Positions 48,458 through 57,178 of a stretch of DNA of 64,000 nt are shown here, in pieces. Position 1 is the stretch's first letter. The number at the start of each line of letters is the position of its first letter. The stretch spans positions 1,984,001 through 2,048,000 of the forward strand of contig NZ_FNUB01000005.1 in the NCBI RefSeq assembly GCF_900105985.1, written 5' to 3'. The DNA comes from Tenacibaculum sp. MAR_2010_89. GTDB lineage: Bacteria > Bacteroidota > Bacteroidia > Flavobacteriales > Flavobacteriaceae. The notes beneath the pieces are model-generated. The model worked only from the letters and a program-made list of their open reading frames with translations, was not told where the DNA came from and did no database searches. A program made the translations under genes and the position numbers.

Positions 48458-49209
48458 AAACTTAAAATAGATAAATAAAAAATAACTTCAGAAATTTGTT
48501 GTAAGGCACCAGCACAATCTCCAGTTTGTCCGCCAATCCATTTTTTAAAAAAATGTCCCATGTAAAGAAAAGTAACTAACAATGGAAGTAAGGCTAAAAA
48601 GATTATATTTTTTTGAAAAAAAAGTAAAGGGAGTACACCAAATACACCTGATATGATTAGTGATTTGGTACTCATTTGTTGGGTAGTTGGTTTTACTTTA
48701 GAACTATCAATATCTCTAACATATTCGTGAGTATAGAGTAATAAAGTAGCTATAAATCGACTAATACTATGTCCAGAAATAATAACAATAATAAGGTTAA
48801 TTGATAGGTCTTGTAAATGATATAAAGCTAGAAATTTTAAAGCTAAAATAAATATTAAACCACTTACTCCAAAAGTTCCTAGTCTAGAATCTTTCATAAT
48901 CATTAATATTCTTTCCTTAGTCCACCCACCTCCAAAACCATCACATACATCTGCAAACCCATCTTCATGAAAAGCACCTGTAATCCAAATAGATGTTATC
49001 ATACTTAGTATGATAGCAATATCCTGAGTAAAAAGAAAAGAAGTAATAAAATATGATAAGGAAGCTATTGAGCCAACTAATATTCCTACTAAAGAAAAGT
49101 ATCTACTACTTTTATTTAATATTTCAGGAGAGTGATCAACCCACTTAGGGCAAGGTATTCTAGTGAAAAATAGTACAGCTGTTAAAAAGTAATGAATTTG
49201 ATTTTTCAT
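48442..49209 (-). CDS. cobS: Adenosylcobinamide-GDP ribazoletransferase
   Basis: A 255-residue integral inner-membrane enzyme that joins alpha-ribazole (or its phosphate) to adenosylcobinamide-GDP, completing the lower nucleotide loop of cobalamin. It has about six membrane segments. The conserved acidic motif GAFHEDGFADVCDGFGGG (about residues 79-96) and the following LMIMKDSRLGTFGV segment are diagnostic, and GGQTGDCAGALQQ lies near the C-terminus. It starts 3 bp after cobT and overlaps cobC. Confidence 0.96.
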   Translation of the reverse strand: MKNQIHYFLTAVLFFTRIPCPKWVDHSPEILNKSSRYFSLVGILVGSIASLSYFITSFLFTQDIAIILSMITSIWITGAFHEDGFADVCDGFGGGWTKERILMIMKDSRLGTFGVSGLIFILALKFLALYHLQDLSINLIIVIISGHSISRFIATLLLYTHEYVRDIDSSKVKPTTQQMSTKSLIISGVFGVLPLLFFQKNIIFLALLPLLVTFLYMGHFFKKWIGGQTGDCAGALQQISEVIFYLSILSLWKLF

Positions 49210-49212
49210 GTT

Positions 49213-50250
49213 TTAAGCTTCAGAAACGTTTGCACTTTTAAAAGTAGCCATTTCATTTAAAAAGTTTACACTAGATTTAATTATGGGAAAAGCAACAGCA
49301 CATCCAGTTCCTTCACCTAATCGTAAGCCTAAATTAATTAGAGGTGTAGCGTTTAGATAATTTAACATTTTTGTATGGCCTTGCTCTCCAGATGTATGAC
49401 AAAAAATACAATAATCTAAAATATTTGAATTAAGTGCATTCGCAGCTAATAAAGCAGAAGTAACAATAAAACCATCAATTAGTATTGTCATTTTTAATGA
49501 AGCTGCCTCTAACATGGCTCCACACATCATAACAATTTCAAACCCACCAAAAGAAATTAAAGCATCAATGGGAGTATTTAGTGAGTTTTTATGAAAATCA
49601 TATACTTCTTTTAATGTATTTATTTTAGTTTTTAAACCTTCATCATTTACTCCGGTACCTCTACCAACACATTGTTCTATAGGTGTATTTGTGAAATAAC
49701 TCATTAAAAGCGATGCTGAAGAAGTGTTTCCAATTCCCATTTCTCCAAAACCTACAATATTACAACCTTCACTGTATATTTTTCGTACAAGTTTTTTTCC
49801 TTTAGTAAACGCTAATTCACATTCTTGTAATGACATGGCTTTTTTTAAACTATAATCAGCTGTTCCTTTAGCTATTTTTGCGTTGATTAATTCAGAGTTA
49901 GTTTCAAAATCGGCATTAACACCTGCGTCAATAATTTTTAAATTAATAGAATTTTGTTTACAAAAAACATTGATAGCTGCCCCTCCATTTAAAAAATTAA
50001 AAACCATTTGTTGTGTTACTTCTTGAGGGTATGGACTCACCTTGTTTGTTTTTGCGATACCATGATCACCCGCAAAAACCATAATAGTAGGTTTTGATAG
50101 AATTGGGGTAGAAGTGCTTTGAATTAACCCTATTTGTAAAGCTATGGTTTCTAATACTCCTAATGCTCCAATTGGTTTTGTTTTATAATCTATTTCTTCT
50201 TGAATAGTATTTTGTGATTTTTTAGAAAGAGTGGGTATTATTGTATTCAT
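49213..50250 (-). CDS. cobT: Nicotinate-nucleotide--dimethylbenzimidazole phosphoribosyltransferase
   Basis: It makes alpha-ribazole-5'-phosphate from nicotinate mononucleotide and a benzimidazole base, activating the lower ligand. The 345 residues are typical. GALGVLETIALQIGLIQ, MVFAGDHGIAKTNKVSPYPQEVT, GFGEMGIGNTSSAS and the C-terminal LGLRLGEGTGCAVAFPI (catalytic Glu) are all present. It lies 5 bp after cobU and 3 bp before cobS. No bluB or other lower-ligand synthesis gene is in the window, so the base may be scavenged. Confidence 0.97.
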   Translation of the reverse strand: MNTIIPTLSKKSQNTIQEEIDYKTKPIGALGVLETIALQIGLIQSTSTPILSKPTIMVFAGDHGIAKTNKVSPYPQEVTQQMVFNFLNGGAAINVFCKQNSINLKIIDAGVNADFETNSELINAKIAKGTADYSLKKAMSLQECELAFTKGKKLVRKIYSEGCNIVGFGEMGIGNTSSASLLMSYFTNTPIEQCVGRGTGVNDEGLKTKINTLKEVYDFHKNSLNTPIDALISFGGFEIVMMCGAMLEAASLKMTILIDGFIVTSALLAANALNSNILDYCIFCHTSGEQGHTKMLNYLNATPLINLGLRLGEGTGCAVAFPIIKSSVNFLNEMATFKSANVSEA

Positions 50251-50255
50251 TGAGT

Positions 50256-50759
50256 TTATTTTAACGTTAAAGGTAGTCCAGAAACCATAAAAATAGCTTT
50301 ATTAGCATGTTTTGAAATGTATTGGTTGGTCCAACCTTGTAATTCAGTAAATTTTCTACCTACTTCAGTTTGAGCATGCAGTCCCATGCCTATTTCATTA
50401 GAAATGATAATAATGTTAGCATCTATTTGAGCTAACTTATTTATTTCTTTTTTTGCTAATTCTAAACTTAACTGCACATCGTTTTTTGTATCTAGATAAA
50501 AATTGGTAAGCCATAAAGTAACACAATCTATAACTACAGTTTGTTTTTCAGAAATAAAGGTACTAATTAATTTTTCTTCTTCAATAGTTGTCCAACGATC
50601 ATCTCTGTCAGAAATGTGTCTTTCAACGCGTTCTTTAAAATTATCATCCCAAATACGAGAGGTTGCAAGGTATATTGGAGTATCAGATAAAGATTCAGCA
50701 AGTTTTTGAGCATAACTGCTTTTTCCTGAACGTTCACCTCCTGTTATATAGTAAATCAT
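50256..50759 (-). CDS. cobU: Adenosylcobinamide kinase / adenosylcobinamide-phosphate guanylyltransferase
   Basis: A bifunctional enzyme that phosphorylates adenosylcobinamide and then transfers GMP to give adenosylcobinamide-GDP, the entry step for cobinamide salvage. With the ATG at 50759 the protein is 167 residues and begins MIYYITGGERSGKS, with the P-loop GGERSGKS at residues 7-14. A TTG 33 bp upstream is in frame, but the ATG puts the P-loop in its usual place. VIDCVTLWLTNF and ISNEIGMGLHA are conserved. It is first in the minus-strand cob operon and divergent from the BtuF-like gene at 50863. Confidence 0.95.
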   Translation of the reverse strand: MIYYITGGERSGKSSYAQKLAESLSDTPIYLATSRIWDDNFKERVERHISDRDDRWTTIEEEKLISTFISEKQTVVIDCVTLWLTNFYLDTKNDVQLSLELAKKEINKLAQIDANIIIISNEIGMGLHAQTEVGRKFTELQGWTNQYISKHANKAIFMVSGLPLTLK

Positions 50760-50862
50760 AGATATGTTAAATAGAGAAGACAAATATTGCAAAGATTTTT
50801 AATAAAACGAAGATTAAAGTAAATTACTATTTACTTTTGTTTTTTTTAGATAAAACAAACAA

Positions 50863-51783
50863 ATGATTGTATCCTCTTTTATGCCAGCAGTAACCCAAAT
50901 GATTTACGACATGGGGTTGCAAAATTATTTAAATGGAATAACTTTTGAATGCCCTAAAATAGCATTAAAAGAAAAAGAAGTTGCTGTTCGATATAAATTA
51001 GAAGGAAAGGAATTAACCAGTAAAGAAATAACTGATATTTTTTCAAGAACTAAAGCTGAAGGAGGTACTTTGTACTATGTAGATGAACCTATTCTTAAGA
51101 GTATATCGCCTGACCTTATTTTTACGCAAGATGTATGTGATGTTTGTCAAATAGATACAGAATCTGTTGCAAAATCAGCTTACAAGTTAGCGAAGCACCC
51201 AAAATTAGTTTCAATAACACCAAACTCTTTAGAAGATGTTTTTAATAATGCTTTGACTATTGCAAGAGAAATGAACCAAGAAAGTATTGGAATTAATTAT
51301 GTAAACGGATTAAAAGAAAGAATATATAATATTGTAGATATTCAAAGGATACATAAAATACAATCTAAAAGTGTATTATTATTAGAATGGATTGACCCTT
51401 TGTTTAATTGCGGACACTGGATTCCTCATCAAATAGGATATGCTGGAGGGGTAGATTTATTATCACATCCATCTGGAGATAGTATAGTTATTTCTTGGGA
51501 TAAAATTGTTAAGTATAATCCTGAAGTGTTAATTATAGCACCTTGTGGTTATGGAATAAAAAGAACTCTTGAAGATATGAAGTTTTTAGAAGATAAAAAA
51601 GAATGGAATACTTTAAGAGCAGTGAAAAATAAAAAGGTATACATTGCTGATTTTGCTATGTTTACTCAATCATCAGCAAGTACTTTAGTAGATGGTATAG
51701 AGTGTTTGGCCCAAATGATTCACCCTAATCATTATACTATTGCTGATGAGTTAAAAGTTAAATTTTCAAATTATTACAGCTAA
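50863..51783 (+). CDS. BtuF-like cobalamin-binding-type protein without signal peptide
   Basis: A 306-residue protein of the helical-backbone metal-receptor (class III) superfamily. It starts IVSSFMPAVTQMIYDMGLQNYLNG and contains SPDLIFTQDVCDVCQID, a CGHWIPHQIGYAGGVDLLSHPSGDS motif and a C-terminal NPEVLIIAPCGYG region. These features match the family often annotated as cobalamin-binding proteins. The ATG at 50863 is the only plausible start, and there is no signal peptide or lipobox, so it should be cytoplasmic, unusual for the fold. It is divergent from cobU (103 bp apart) and 258 bp ahead of the riboswitch-btuB unit. An intracellular B12 or cobinamide binder is an inference. Confidence 0.8.
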   Translation: MIVSSFMPAVTQMIYDMGLQNYLNGITFECPKIALKEKEVAVRYKLEGKELTSKEITDIFSRTKAEGGTLYYVDEPILKSISPDLIFTQDVCDVCQIDTESVAKSAYKLAKHPKLVSITPNSLEDVFNNALTIAREMNQESIGINYVNGLKERIYNIVDIQRIHKIQSKSVLLLEWIDPLFNCGHWIPHQIGYAGGVDLLSHPSGDSIVISWDKIVKYNPEVLIIAPCGYGIKRTLEDMKFLEDKKEWNTLRAVKNKKVYIADFAMFTQSSASTLVDGIECLAQMIHPNHYTIADELKVKFSNYYS

Positions 51784-51787
51784 GTTG

Positions 51788-51817
51788 TTGTAGGTATGTA
51801 ATAATAGAATACATTTG
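51788..51817 (+). promoter_or_regulatory. Promoter for the riboswitch-btuB transcript
   Basis: TTG at 51788-51790 followed after 19 nt by TACATTTG at 51810-51817, a good match to the Bacteroidota promoter, placed about 45 bp before the riboswitch core. Confidence 0.6.
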
Positions 51818-51862
51818 CCATTATTTTTGGTTTTTCTTTAACAATTAATTAAAGGAAATTAA

Positions 51863-52020
51863 AAGGGAATTCGGTTAAAAACCGAGGCTGTTCCCGCAAC
51901 TGTAAGCTAATAATATTGTAATTAATCTTTACGTCACTGTTTTATTTTAAATGGGAAGACAAATTACAATAAGCAAGCCAGGAGACCTGCCAAATAATAT
52001 TGATGTAAATCAAACTTTCG
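51863..52020 (+). promoter_or_regulatory. Cobalamin riboswitch
   Basis: The leader carries the cobalamin aptamer landmarks in order: GGGAA with GGTTAAAAACC (51865-51884), then GCTGTTCCCGCAACTGTAAGC (51887-51907, B12 box-like core), GTCACTG (51934-51940), TGGGAAGA (51952-51959) and AAGCCAGGAGACCTGCC (51975-51991). A downstream stem AAACTT / AAAGTTT (52012-52032) just before the btuB start could be the expression platform. Binding of cobalamin should lower expression of btuB and the next gene. Confidence 0.95.
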
Positions 52021-52041
52021 GGATAAAAGTTTAATGTAAAG

Positions 52042-53913
52042 ATGATAAAAAAAATAATAGCCTTTTCATTCTTTTTTTATACACTTATAAGTGTAAGTCA
52101 AAACGACTCTATTTATAATCGTTTAGACGAAATTATTATTAATTCTACTAAAAAATTACAAAAATATTCAGATGGTCAGAAAATAATAAACCTTTCTGAT
52201 TCCGTTATAACTAGAAATTTAGGGTCATTTACAGATTTAATTAGGTATAATTCATCAATATACTTAAAAGAGTATGGTAAAGGAGGAACTAGTTCAGTAA
52301 GTTTTCGAGGAACAAGTGCCTCCAATACAGCTGTAGTTTGGAATGGGATAAATATAAACTCAGTTAATAACGGCCAAACAGGATTTAATTCATTAACAGT
52401 TAATTTATTTGATGCAATTGATATAAGAAGTGGGGGAGGAAGTATTGAATATGGTTCTGGAGCTATAGGCGGGACAATACATTTAAACGATATACTTCAA
52501 TATAATGATACATTTAAAATTAATAACGAATTTATTTTTTCTGGAGGAAATTATTCTACATTTAATTCTATCTATAAATCAAAAATTTCTGATAATAATT
52601 ACACTGTTTCGTTAGGGATATCTCATAATTTCTCTGATAATGATTTTAAGCTTTTTAATACTGAGTTTAATAATACAAATGGTAATTATGAGAATTATGG
52701 AATAAATTTAGGTTTTGGATATCGATTTAAAAATAATTCTGAGCTTAAGTTTTTTAGTACGAGTTATTTAGGAGAACGTCATTTTTCGGGAACATTGCCA
52801 AACCCAAGTTCAGCAAATGAAAAATATAAGGATACTAATTATAGAAATATGTTGATTTATGGTTTTTCATCTCGAAATATAAATCATGAAATAAAAGTAG
52901 CTTACTTAACACAGAAGTATCAATACTTTTCAAATAAACTTTCAGAAAAATTTAATTTTGGAAAGTCAAGAAGATTTATAGGAGGGTATTCAGTAGATTT
53001 AAAACTTCCTCAAATAAATGCAACAGTATCTTCTTTTTCTGAATATGAATCTACCTTTGGTTCAACAGACATGATTCAAGAAAAAAATAGGAAACAATTT
53101 TCTCAATATTTCATTTATAGCCAAAACATCAAAAAACTTATTTCATTTAATATTAAATTAAGAAAAGACTTCAATTCTGACTACAATGTTCCATTTGTAT
53201 ATTCCGCAGGATTAAAAATAAGACCGTTTTCAAAATTTTATATAAGAGTTAATGGATCTAAAAATTATAGAGTACCTACATACAATGATTTATTTTGGCC
53301 TGGACAAGGTAATTTAGATTTATTACCAGAAATATCTTTACAAGGAGAAGTTGGTGTTGGGTATAAAAATAAAAAGCTATCTATTGATATAGGCGGATAT
53401 TATATTAATACTGAAGATAAAATTGTTTGGACTCCTTCAGGAGATCCTAATAGACCAGGAGTATGGGTGCCTATTAATTTATCAAAAACTAAGAATAAAG
53501 GAATTGAGGCAAGTTTTAATTATAATCTTGACTATAAAAACTATAAAGTAGTTACAAGTATTAATTATAATTATACTCTTGCTAAAAATACAAGAACAGA
53601 TAAATTTTTAACCTTTGTTCCTAAGCATTTATTAAATAGTAATTTGACTATTAGTTATAAAAAAGCTTCTCTATTTTTTCAATCATTATTTAATGGAAAA
53701 ATATATACAACTGAAGAAAATTCAGAAGACTTTAATGTTCCAAGTTTTTTCTTGTTAAATACAGGAGGTGAGTATAAAGTATTTCAGAAACTAAATAAAA
53801 GTTTAACCTTAGGGTTTAAAATAAATAATTTACTTGGTAAAAAGTATGTAGTTTTGCCGAGGAGGCCAATGCCAGAAAGAAATTTTAATATAAATATCAA
53901 TTATAAATTTTAA
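52042..53913 (+). CDS. btuB: TonB-dependent outer-membrane receptor, BtuB-like
   Basis: A 623-residue TonB-dependent receptor with a signal peptide (1-19). The plug domain (about 25-145) holds LIRYNSSIYLKEYGKGGTSS, then FRGTSASNTAVVWNGI and RSGGGSIEYGSGAIGG. The 22-strand barrel ends in the terminal aromatic NYKF. The cobalamin riboswitch immediately upstream makes vitamin B12 or another corrinoid the substrate. There is no carboxypeptidase-like N-terminal extension of the SusC type, so this is a classical BtuB-style receptor. The next gene begins 2 bp after its stop. Confidence 0.93.
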   Translation: MIKKIIAFSFFFYTLISVSQNDSIYNRLDEIIINSTKKLQKYSDGQKIINLSDSVITRNLGSFTDLIRYNSSIYLKEYGKGGTSSVSFRGTSASNTAVVWNGININSVNNGQTGFNSLTVNLFDAIDIRSGGGSIEYGSGAIGGTIHLNDILQYNDTFKINNEFIFSGGNYSTFNSIYKSKISDNNYTVSLGISHNFSDNDFKLFNTEFNNTNGNYENYGINLGFGYRFKNNSELKFFSTSYLGERHFSGTLPNPSSANEKYKDTNYRNMLIYGFSSRNINHEIKVAYLTQKYQYFSNKLSEKFNFGKSRRFIGGYSVDLKLPQINATVSSFSEYESTFGSTDMIQEKNRKQFSQYFIYSQNIKKLISFNIKLRKDFNSDYNVPFVYSAGLKIRPFSKFYIRVNGSKNYRVPTYNDLFWPGQGNLDLLPEISLQGEVGVGYKNKKLSIDIGGYYINTEDKIVWTPSGDPNRPGVWVPINLSKTKNKGIEASFNYNLDYKNYKVVTSINYNYTLAKNTRTDKFLTFVPKHLLNSNLTISYKKASLFFQSLFNGKIYTTEENSEDFNVPSFFLLNTGGEYKVFQKLNKSLTLGFKINNLLGKKYVVLPRRPMPERNFNININYKF

Positions 53914-53915
53914 AA

Positions 53916-54986
53916 ATGAAAATAACTAAATTATTTGGGGTATTATTTTTAGGAACCATTCTTTTTACATCATGTAGTGATGATGCTGAATCGAATTTAC
54001 CTAAAGGAGATTATGAGAATGGAATTTTAGTGAGTGGTGAAGGAACAACAACGGTTTCAGGCTCGGTTTCATATGTGTCAAATGATCTTTCAACTGTAGA
54101 AAAATCTATTTATAAAAAAGTAAATAAAGTAGAATTAGGAGAATATGTTCAATCAATTTCTTTTGATAAAGATAGAGCGTATATTATAGCAGATAATCAA
54201 AATACGATTACTGTTGTGAATCGTTTTACTTTCGAAAAAGAAGGAACAATTACAACAGGTTTAATTAAACCAAGATATATGACCATTGTAGGTGATAAAG
54301 GATATGTAACAAACTGGGGAGCAACCGATAATGATAATGATGATTTTGTTGCTATTGTAAACTTATCTTCATTTCAAAATGAAGGTAAAATAGATGTTGT
54401 CTTAGGTCCTGAAAGAATAGTATCTAAAAATGGTAAATTATATGTGTCACATAAAGGAGCGTTTGGAACTAATAACAAAATAAGCGTGATAGATATTTCT
54501 ACAAAAAAGGTAGATAAAGAGATTACAATTAAAGACAAGCCGGATGAACTATATATCAACAATTCTGGTAAATTAGTTGTTTTATGTGAAGGAAAAACAA
54601 TTTATGATACAAGTTGGAATGTAACTGGTCATACTAAAGGAGCAATTACTTTTATTGATACAACTGAAAATAGATGGGAATCAGAGTTAACGTTTAAAGA
54701 AGGAGATCACCCGTCTCAAATGGTAGTTAGTAACAATAGTATTTATTACAGTTTAGGTAAAGATATTTATAAAGTAGAAGACAATGCAATAGTTCTTCCA
54801 ACAGCAAAATTGATAACAACTGATGCTGGTTATTTATATGGGTTGGCAGTAAAGGATAATAATTTATATATATTAGATGCTAGTTTTACTGGATTAAGTA
54901 AGTTGAATGTTTATGACTTAGTAACAAAAACCAAAAAAGAAACAAAAGAAGTTGCTTTAGGAGCTTCTAAAATTTATTTTAACTAA
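53916..54986 (+). CDS. Surface-type beta-propeller lipoprotein, candidate BtuG-like B12 binder
   Basis: A 356-residue lipoprotein: signal with lipobox Cys at residue 20 (LFTSC), followed by Ser-Asp-Asp, as is common in exported lipoproteins of this phylum. The rest is a YncE/DUF5074-type seven-bladed beta-propeller pattern (VQSISFDKDRAYIIADNQNTITVVN, then repeats with RYMTIVGDKGYVTNWG). It starts 2 bp after btuB, under the same riboswitch. In Bacteroides, BtuG is a beta-propeller lipoprotein of this kind that sits on BtuB and captures B12 with very high affinity. The same role here is inferred from architecture and context, not from binding residues. Confidence 0.8.
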   Translation: MKITKLFGVLFLGTILFTSCSDDAESNLPKGDYENGILVSGEGTTTVSGSVSYVSNDLSTVEKSIYKKVNKVELGEYVQSISFDKDRAYIIADNQNTITVVNRFTFEKEGTITTGLIKPRYMTIVGDKGYVTNWGATDNDNDDFVAIVNLSSFQNEGKIDVVLGPERIVSKNGKLYVSHKGAFGTNNKISVIDISTKKVDKEITIKDKPDELYINNSGKLVVLCEGKTIYDTSWNVTGHTKGAITFIDTTENRWESELTFKEGDHPSQMVVSNNSIYYSLGKDIYKVEDNAIVLPTAKLITTDAGYLYGLAVKDNNLYILDASFTGLSKLNVYDLVTKTKKETKEVALGASKIYFN

Positions 54987-55036
54987 TAAGTTTATAATAA
55001 TATCTCCCCTTAAATCTATAAAGTTCATTTATAGTA

Positions 55037-55071
55037 GCAAAAGTTCACTTAAATGTGAGCTTTTGTTTTTT
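55037..55071 (+). terminator. Terminator after the btuB operon
   Basis: Stem GCAAAAGTTCAC / GTGAGCTTTTG (one G-T wobble) with a 6-nt loop and a following T run. Confidence 0.75.
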
Positions 55072-55242
55072 ATATAAGTTGTTAGTTTTCAGCCCTGACT
55101 TTTTTTTGTGTAAAATTATTATATTTTTTTGTAACATAATTTTAAAACAAACGTCTTGTAGGAAAGTAATTAACGTTTTAACAGAGAATTAGTATATAAA
55201 TAGTTAATCGATTTTTACTTTAGTATAAAAATTAACTAACGA

Positions 55243-55944
55243 ATGATAAGAATTGAAAATTTACATAAGTCTTACCCAATAGGTAAAGAGTCTCTTCATG
55301 TTTTAAAAGGCTTAGACCTACATATTAAAGAAGGAGAATTTGTATCAATTATGGGGTCATCAGGATCAGGAAAATCTACTTTATTGAATATAGTAGGACT
55401 ACTTGATACACATGATGAAGGAAACTATTATTTAAATGGACAATTAATTGAAAATTTGAATGAAAAAAAAGCAGCTGTTTTACGTAATAAATTTTTAGGT
55501 TTTGTTTTTCAGTCTTTTAACTTGATATCCTACAAAACTGCATTAGAAAATGTAGCTTTACCATTGTATTATAAAGGAATGGGGAGAAAAGAAAGATTAG
55601 AAACAGCATTAGCTTACTTAGATAAAGTAGGGTTGAAAGATTGGGCAAATCATTTGCCTAATGAACTTTCAGGAGGACAAAAACAACGTGTTGCCATTGC
55701 TAGAGCTTTAGTAACTAAACCAAAAGTTGTATTGGCAGATGAGCCTACAGGAGCATTAGATTCAACTACAACAGATTCTGTAATGGATTTATTAAAAGAA
55801 ATTAATGATGAAGGGATGACTGTTTTTGTGATAACTCATGAGGAAGAAGTAGCAGAACAAACGAATAGAGTTGTTCGCTTAAAAGATGGAGTGATTATTA
55901 GTGATGAATTGACTGGAGTAAAGAATAAAGCCAAAGCAATATAA
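55243..55944 (+). CDS. ABC transporter ATP-binding protein, MacB/LolD type
   Basis: A 233-residue cytoplasmic ATPase with Walker A GSSGSGKST (38-46), a Q-loop in FVFQSFNLISY, signature LSGGQKQRVAIARAL and Walker B VVLADEPTGALD. This is the MacB/LolD/FtsE-type subfamily that powers permeases with FtsX domains. It begins a four-gene operon; the first permease starts 2 bp after it ends. It should energise the two permeases below and, with the MacA-like adaptor, form an efflux or lipoprotein-translocating system. The substrate is unknown. Confidence 0.95.
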   Translation: MIRIENLHKSYPIGKESLHVLKGLDLHIKEGEFVSIMGSSGSGKSTLLNIVGLLDTHDEGNYYLNGQLIENLNEKKAAVLRNKFLGFVFQSFNLISYKTALENVALPLYYKGMGRKERLETALAYLDKVGLKDWANHLPNELSGGQKQRVAIARALVTKPKVVLADEPTGALDSTTTDSVMDLLKEINDEGMTVFVITHEEEVAEQTNRVVRLKDGVIISDELTGVKNKAKAI

Positions 55945-55946
55945 TT

Positions 55947-57176
55947 ATGTTTGATTTAGATCGTTGGAGAGAAATATTTCAAAGTATTAGTAAAAATAAA
56001 TTACGTTCTGCATTGTCTGGTTTTACTGTTGCTTTTGCTATTTTACTTTTCACTTTGCTTTTTGGTATTGGAAACGGACTTCAAAATACATTTAAAAATG
56101 AGTTTGCTAAAGATGCAATCAACTCAATTTATATTTGGGGAAATAGAACTACAAAAGCTTATAAAGGAAATCAAATTGGGCGTAGAATTCAATTTAAAAA
56201 TGATGATTTCGAATTTTTAAAAGAAAAGTATTCCGATAAAATTCAAATGATAAGTCCACGTATACAAAGAGGGGTAAAGGTGGTGTATAAAACAGAAGAA
56301 GATAATTATACTATGCGAGGAGTTTATCCTAAGTATGATTTATTAGAATCTGCTGAAGTAACAGAAGGACGTTTTTTAAATATTAGAGACATTAACAAAA
56401 GATCTAAAGTTGTTGTTATTGGTCGCATGGTTGAAAAAGACTTATTTGGTCAAATTAGTGCTTATGGTAAACTTTTAAATATAGGTGGAATCATGTATAA
56501 AATAATTGGAGTTTTTTCTGATCCAGGAGGAGACAGTGATGAACGATATATTTATACACCGTTTACAACAATGCAGCAAATTTATGGGAATAATGACCAT
56601 ATTGGTGAATTTGGTATGACGTACGACCCTAAGTTAAGTGTAGATGAAGCAATTGCTTTTAGTAATGGTATGCTTAGGGCTTTAAAAAAGAAACATGAAG
56701 TAGCACCTAATGACCAAAGAGGAATTAGAGTAAATAACTATGCTGAAGGTAACAAGAATGTATCAGGAATGATGGTTGTTTTAGGTATTTTAATTTTAAT
56801 TATTGGTTCGGGTACATTAATAGCGGGTGTTGTAGGTATTAGTAATATTATGGTATACATTGTAAAGGAGCGTACTAAAGAATTAGGAATTAGAAAAGCT
56901 GTTGGAGCAACTCCTAAATCTATTATTTCTATGATTATGTTAGAAGCTATTTTTATTACAGCATTATCAGGGTATATAGGCTTAATGTTTGGTGTAGGTA
57001 TTTTAAAATTATCAGGACCTACTTTAGAAAAATACTTTATTCTAAACCCAGGAGTTTCAACCCCGGTTGTTGTAGGCGCGACCATTACACTAGTTTTAGC
57101 AGGTGTTATAGCTGGTTATTTACCAGCGAAAAAAGCAGCGAACATTAAACCAATAGTAGCCTTAAGAGCAGATTAA
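55947..57176 (+). CDS. MacB-type ABC transporter permease (first)
   Basis: A 409-residue inner-membrane protein with one N-terminal helix (about 21-45), a long periplasmic MacB_PCD domain (about 46-275) and three C-terminal helices forming the FtsX domain (about 280-405). KERTKELGIRKAVGATPKSIISMIM is the diagnostic coupling segment between the first two C-terminal helices. It lacks its own ATPase, supplied by the gene 2 bp upstream. A second, different permease follows 2 bp downstream, so the transporter may be a heterodimer. Confidence 0.93.
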   Translation: MFDLDRWREIFQSISKNKLRSALSGFTVAFAILLFTLLFGIGNGLQNTFKNEFAKDAINSIYIWGNRTTKAYKGNQIGRRIQFKNDDFEFLKEKYSDKIQMISPRIQRGVKVVYKTEEDNYTMRGVYPKYDLLESAEVTEGRFLNIRDINKRSKVVVIGRMVEKDLFGQISAYGKLLNIGGIMYKIIGVFSDPGGDSDERYIYTPFTTMQQIYGNNDHIGEFGMTYDPKLSVDEAIAFSNGMLRALKKKHEVAPNDQRGIRVNNYAEGNKNVSGMMVVLGILILIIGSGTLIAGVVGISNIMVYIVKERTKELGIRKAVGATPKSIISMIMLEAIFITALSGYIGLMFGVGILKLSGPTLEKYFILNPGVSTPVVVGATITLVLAGVIAGYLPAKKAANIKPIVALRAD

Positions 57177-57178
57177 TT

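Noticed and set aside
50760..50792. TTG start extending CobU by 11 residues
   Set aside because: The ATG at 50759 places the P-loop at the usual distance from the N-terminus, and the extension is not like other CobU proteins.
50760..50862. A second cobalamin riboswitch before the cobU operon or the BtuF-like gene
   Set aside because: The gap is about 100 bp on either strand and lacks the aptamer landmarks that are clear at 51863-51991.
55100..55135. A promoter pair upstream of the efflux ABC operon
   Set aside because: TTTG boxes are present, but the downstream one lacks TA at the right position (four instead of two bases between) and the spacing is too short.
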